NCBI RefSeq assembly: GCF_003815915.1
Contig: NZ_CP033929.1
Span: forward strand, 372,001-436,000
Direction of reading: 5' to 3'
DNA from: Chryseobacterium indoltheticum
GTDB lineage: Bacteria; Bacteroidota; Bacteroidia; Flavobacteriales; Weeksellaceae
DNA length: 64,000 nucleotides
Shown here: positions 60,661 through 64,000 of the stretch, one piece after another
How the letters are laid out: each line of letters starts with the position of its first letter
Numbering within the stretch: position 1 is the stretch's first letter
Notes under the pieces: generated by a model
Told to the model about the DNA's origin: nothing
Seen by the model: only the letters and a program-made list of their open reading frames with translations
Database searches by the model: none
Program-made: the position numbers and the translations under genes

Positions 60661-62044
60661 CTCCTTCTTTTACTTTATAAGTTTCACCTGAGATTTTCAA
60701 GATCGATTTTAATTCTGCCTGTGCAATTACAGGGAATGTTCTTGCGTATAATAAGAATAGTACAGAGAAGAATCCGATTGTACCTAAATATACACCTACA
60801 TCAATAATGGTTGGTTTAAACATCGTCCAAGAACCAGGCAAGTAATCTCTTGAAAGGTTGATTACGATGATGTCGAAACGCTCAAACCACATACCAATGT
60901 TGATAATTAATGCAATTATAAATGTTGCAATAATATTCGTTCTGATTTTCTTGAACCAGAACAACGCCGGAATAACAAGGTTACAGATAATCAACGCCCA
61001 GAACGCCCACCAATATGGTCCTACTGCAGCACCTGGTGAAAGGTAAGTAAAGTCTTCATATCTAGAACCAGAATACCATCCGATGAAATATTCAGTTGCA
61101 TACGCTACAGTTACCATACCACCTGTAAGAACGATTACGATGTTCATAATTTCGATATGATACATAGTGATGTAATCTTCAAGGTGACAAACTTTTCTAG
61201 CAATTAACAATAGTGTTTGTACCATCGCAAATCCTGAGAAGATTGCTCCAGCAACGAAGTAAGGAGGATAGATCGTAGAGTGCCATCCTTTAATAACTGA
61301 AGTTGCGAAGTCAAAAGATACCGTAGTGTGTACTGAGAATACAAGTGGAGTTGCCAAACCTGCCAATACCAAAGATACTTCTTCAAATCTCTGCCAGTGT
61401 TTTGCTTTTCCACCCCATCCGAAAGATAGTAGTGTATAGATTTTCTTAGTCCAAGGAGTTTTAGCTCTGTCTCTGATCATAGCAAAGTCAGGAATCAAAC
61501 CGATAAACCAGAATACTGTTGATACAGAGAAATACGTACAGATAGCAAATACGTCCCAAAGTAGAGGCGAGTTGAAGTTAGTCCAAAGTGAACCAAACTG
61601 GTTAGGAAGAGGGAATACCCAATAACCTACCCAAACTCTACCCATGTGAATAAGCGGGAAGATTGCCGCCTGTACAACTGCGAAGATTGTCATTGCTTCC
61701 GCAGAACGGTTTACAGACATTCTCCAACGTTGTCTAAATAATAATAATACTGCTGAGATTAGGGTTCCGGCGTGACCGATACCGACCCACCATACGAAGT
61801 TGGTAATATCCCAACCCCAGTTAATAGTTCTGTTAAGCCCCCATGCTCCAATACCTGTCCCGATAGTATAAGCGATACAGCCGAATCCGTAGATGAAAAG
61901 AACTAAGGCTGCGTATAGTGAGATCCACCATAGTTTACCTGCTCTTTCTTCGATAGGTCGTGCAATATCTTCTGTGATATCGTGATAAGTTTTGTGACCA
62001 ATAATCAGAGGTTCCCTTATCGGAGCTTCGTAATGTCCTGACAT
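60647..62044 (-). CDS. actC: Alternative complex III subunit ActC (NrfD-like)
   Basis: 465 residues with about ten membrane segments, of the NrfD/PsrC type. It is the quinol-oxidising membrane subunit next to ActB. Its stop overlaps the actD start by 14 bases, and actB ends 30 bases before its start, so the act genes form one transcript. Confidence 0.9.
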   Translation of the reverse strand: MSGHYEAPIREPLIIGHKTYHDITEDIARPIEERAGKLWWISLYAALVLFIYGFGCIAYTIGTGIGAWGLNRTINWGWDITNFVWWVGIGHAGTLISAVLLLFRQRWRMSVNRSAEAMTIFAVVQAAIFPLIHMGRVWVGYWVFPLPNQFGSLWTNFNSPLLWDVFAICTYFSVSTVFWFIGLIPDFAMIRDRAKTPWTKKIYTLLSFGWGGKAKHWQRFEEVSLVLAGLATPLVFSVHTTVSFDFATSVIKGWHSTIYPPYFVAGAIFSGFAMVQTLLLIARKVCHLEDYITMYHIEIMNIVIVLTGGMVTVAYATEYFIGWYSGSRYEDFTYLSPGAAVGPYWWAFWALIICNLVIPALFWFKKIRTNIIATFIIALIINIGMWFERFDIIVINLSRDYLPGSWTMFKPTIIDVGVYLGTIGFFSVLFLLYARTFPVIAQAELKSILKISGETYKVKEGDEHH

Positions 62045-62074
62045 TTTTTACCTATTTATTATTTAAACTTTATT

Positions 62075-64000
62075 TTATACTCTATTTCTTACTTTAGCGT
62101 GATAGAACACATTTGGTTTGGTTCCTATCTCTTCAAGTAAATGATATCTTCTGTTGTTAGAATATAGTTTTCTAACATGAGATTCTTTATCATTCATGTC
62201 TCCAAACTGAAGTGATCCTGTAGAACAAGCTTTAGCACAAGCTGTCTGGAACTCTCCGTCTTTCACAATTCTGTTTTCCTTTTTAGCCTCAAGAATTGTT
62301 GTCTGAGTCATTTGGATACACATTGAACATTTCTCCATTACCCCTCTTGTTCTTACAACAACATCCGGGTTAAGTACCATTCTTCCAAGATCGTTATTCA
62401 TGTTGAAGTCGAACTTGTCATTCAGGTTATATGTAAACCAGTTGAAACGTCTTACTTTGTAAGGACAGTTGTTAGCACAATATCTTGTACCGATACATCT
62501 GTTGTAAGCCATGTGGTTTTGTCCTTGCTTACTGTGAGAAGTTGCCGCTACCGGACAAACAGTTTCACATGGAGCGTGGTTACAGTGCTGGCACATTACC
62601 GGCTGGAAGATCACGTCTGGATTTTCTGCTGGGTTTTCTAATGCTCCTTCAATTCCTAATACACTGCTTCCGTAAAGTTCAGGCACTGCCATTCCTTCTT
62701 TAAGACCATCATAAACAGTAACTTTTTTCTCAGATGAGTAGTAACGGTCAATTCTCAACCAGAACATATCTCTCGACATTCTGATCTCTTCTTTACCAAC
62801 TACAGGAACGTTGTTCTCTGCCTGACAAGCAATAATACATGCTCCACAACCCGTACAAGAGTTTAAGTCTACTGATAAGTTGAAGTGAGGCCCATCTGTA
62901 TCATCAAAAGCATCCCAAAGGTCAATTTTACCTGCTGGAAGAGCTCCACTGATGGTGTGATATTCCAAAGGCTTGTTCCATCCTTTATGTTCGTCATCGA
63001 AAGGTACATTAATAAACTGCGCTAAAGGAACTTCTTTTGCAATTTCGTAACGTCCCATTAATGTATTCTGAAGCTGTACGCCTGCAAACTCATGTTCTTC
63101 ACCCGTTTTCTCGATTGAAACGTTTGAAATAACCAGGTTTGAACCGTCAAATAGAGGATAAGCATTTACTCCAGTATCTGCAGTAGCGCCAGAATCTTTT
63201 TTACCATATCCTAAAGCTAAACCAACAGATCCGTCTGCTTGACCCGGCTGAATGAATACTGGTACGTTTTCTATTTTTACTCCGTTTACTGTAAGATTTA
63301 CTAGAGAACCGTCTAACTGCATTCTTGCATTAAGACTGTTTTCTATTCCTAATCTTTCTGCATCTTTAGTTGAAATAGTCAAATAGTTATCCCAAGACAT
63401 TCTTGTAATAGGATCTGGTAATTCCTGCAACCAAGGGTTGTTTGCCTGAGTACCGTCTCCGATAGAAGTCTTTGTATAAAGTACTAATTCTAAATCTGAA
63501 GCTTTAAAATTACCTAATTCAGCGACAGCCTGAGCACCGTTTCCACCAGCATAAGACAACATCGTTGCATTATTAGAAGGAACAACACCATTATATAAAG
63601 CTTTGTTGAAAGAAGTAGCTCCCAAAATAGAAGATGCACTTGCTTTTAAGTAATCGTAGTAATTGTTTGCAGCATTATTTTTACCATTTTTCCAAACCAA
63701 TAATGATTCTTCGATCTGTCTTGATTTGTAGATTTTCTGGATTGTTGGCTGCATCAATGTATAAACTCCAGTCTGAGGTTCCATATCGCCCCAAGATTCT
63801 AGCCAGTTAGCTACTGGAATTACAGCTTTCGCTGCTTTATACATTTCGTTTTTCTTATCTGTAACCGCAATTACGTAAGGAACTTTAGCCAAAGATTTTT
63901 TGAAATCCTGACCTTTGTTATTAGAATAGATAGGGTCAACGTTGTTTGTAATCAATACACCAACCTGTCCTGCATTTACCCATCCTAAAAATTCCTGGTA
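62075..64000 (-). CDS. actB: Alternative complex III subunit ActB (partial, runs off the right edge)
   Basis: The frame is open to the window end, giving 641 residues of a protein that is normally about 1000 residues; the missing part is the N-terminus. The visible C-terminal half has a ferredoxin-like module with CTGCGACIIAC, CQHCNHAPCETVC, CIGTRYCANNCPY and a CSMC...CAKAC pair, which carry the [4Fe-4S]/[3Fe-4S] clusters. The molybdopterin-like domain upstream lacks a visible cofactor motif. It passes electrons between ActC and the cytochromes. The ATG/TTG at 63955 is internal, not a true start. Confidence 0.9.
   Translation of the reverse strand, partial: YQEFLGWVNAGQVGVLITNNVDPIYSNNKGQDFKKSLAKVPYVIAVTDKKNEMYKAAKAVIPVANWLESWGDMEPQTGVYTLMQPTIQKIYKSRQIEESLLVWKNGKNNAANNYYDYLKASASSILGATSFNKALYNGVVPSNNATMLSYAGGNGAQAVAELGNFKASDLELVLYTKTSIGDGTQANNPWLQELPDPITRMSWDNYLTISTKDAERLGIENSLNARMQLDGSLVNLTVNGVKIENVPVFIQPGQADGSVGLALGYGKKDSGATADTGVNAYPLFDGSNLVISNVSIEKTGEEHEFAGVQLQNTLMGRYEIAKEVPLAQFINVPFDDEHKGWNKPLEYHTISGALPAGKIDLWDAFDDTDGPHFNLSVDLNSCTGCGACIIACQAENNVPVVGKEEIRMSRDMFWLRIDRYYSSEKKVTVYDGLKEGMAVPELYGSSVLGIEGALENPAENPDVIFQPVMCQHCNHAPCETVCPVAATSHSKQGQNHMAYNRCIGTRYCANNCPYKVRRFNWFTYNLNDKFDFNMNNDLGRMVLNPDVVVRTRGVMEKCSMCIQMTQTTILEAKKENRIVKDGEFQTACAKACSTGSLQFGDMNDKESHVRKLYSNNRRYHLLEEIGTKPNVFYHAKVRNRV

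Noticed and set aside
63953..63955. TTG as the actB start
   Set aside because: The reading frame continues without a stop to the window edge with coherent protein sequence (WVNAGQVGVLITNN), so it is internal.
1..64000. tRNA, rRNA, CRISPR arrays, prophage or classical IS transposase
   Set aside because: No GC-rich cloverleaf, no regularly spaced short direct repeats and no transposase, integrase or phage structural ORF was found in any frame.

Overview
The window looks like chromosome of a Flavobacteriia member, most likely Chryseobacterium or a close relative (Weeksellaceae). The reasons are low GC, flavobacterial promoter elements (TTG-N19-TANNTTTG), a type IX secretion (T9SS) sorting tail, a GLPGLI protein, an S46 dipeptidyl peptidase, DUF3078 and DUF4919 proteins, a GxxExxY protein and an alternative complex III operon. 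This placement is by protein families only. I see no rRNA, tRNA or CRISPR array.

Left part (1-13400), mostly housekeeping: lipoprotein and membrane genes, a TonB-like protein, a flavoprotein, a thioesterase, thiL, a Gre-like factor, pepT, HMG-CoA lyase, an OsmC protein, a sulfurtransferase, a SufT-like protein, a 3'-5' exonuclease and a CsaA-like protein. It is interrupted at about 4930-7300 by an AT-rich accessory islet with three orphan genes. A direct repeat that duplicates the promoter and first codons of the Gre-like gene bounds the 2 kb insert in this islet.

The copper block (13500-17160) holds a small Cys/His-rich exported protein, an HMA+DUF3347 protein and a multicopper oxidase fused to a CopB-like barrel domain. 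A perfect palindrome lies inside a short leader ORF just before the HMA gene. Next come yifB/comM, a 1635-residue T9SS-secreted protein with duplicated modules, a Spondin_N lipoprotein, an S46 peptidase and a META lipoprotein.

Middle (28600-47100): hflX runs on into a DUF4919/antiporter/DUF4919/AlkD string. It is followed by three unrecognised envelope proteins, DUF6122, a Ca2+/H+ antiporter, a truncated haemoglobin, a Kir-type channel with a YkgJ protein, gdhA, dprA, a rhomboid protease and two tandem DUF3078 outer-membrane proteins.

Right part (47100-64000): the suf operon (sufA-sufB-[GxxExxY element]-sufC-sufD), a GLPGLI protein, a zinc metallopeptidase, a TPR protein with ribH, apt, two exported proteins, and actF-E-D-C-B, with actB running off the edge.

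The most unusual object is the 621-bp GxxExxY unit between sufB and sufC. A PD-(D/E)XK-like ORF is framed by two 86-bp inverted repeats that fill almost the whole intergenic gap. Two short non-coding elements, at about 10632-10795 and 5355-5490, carry similar CGCAAAG-type outer ends and may be relatives without a gene.
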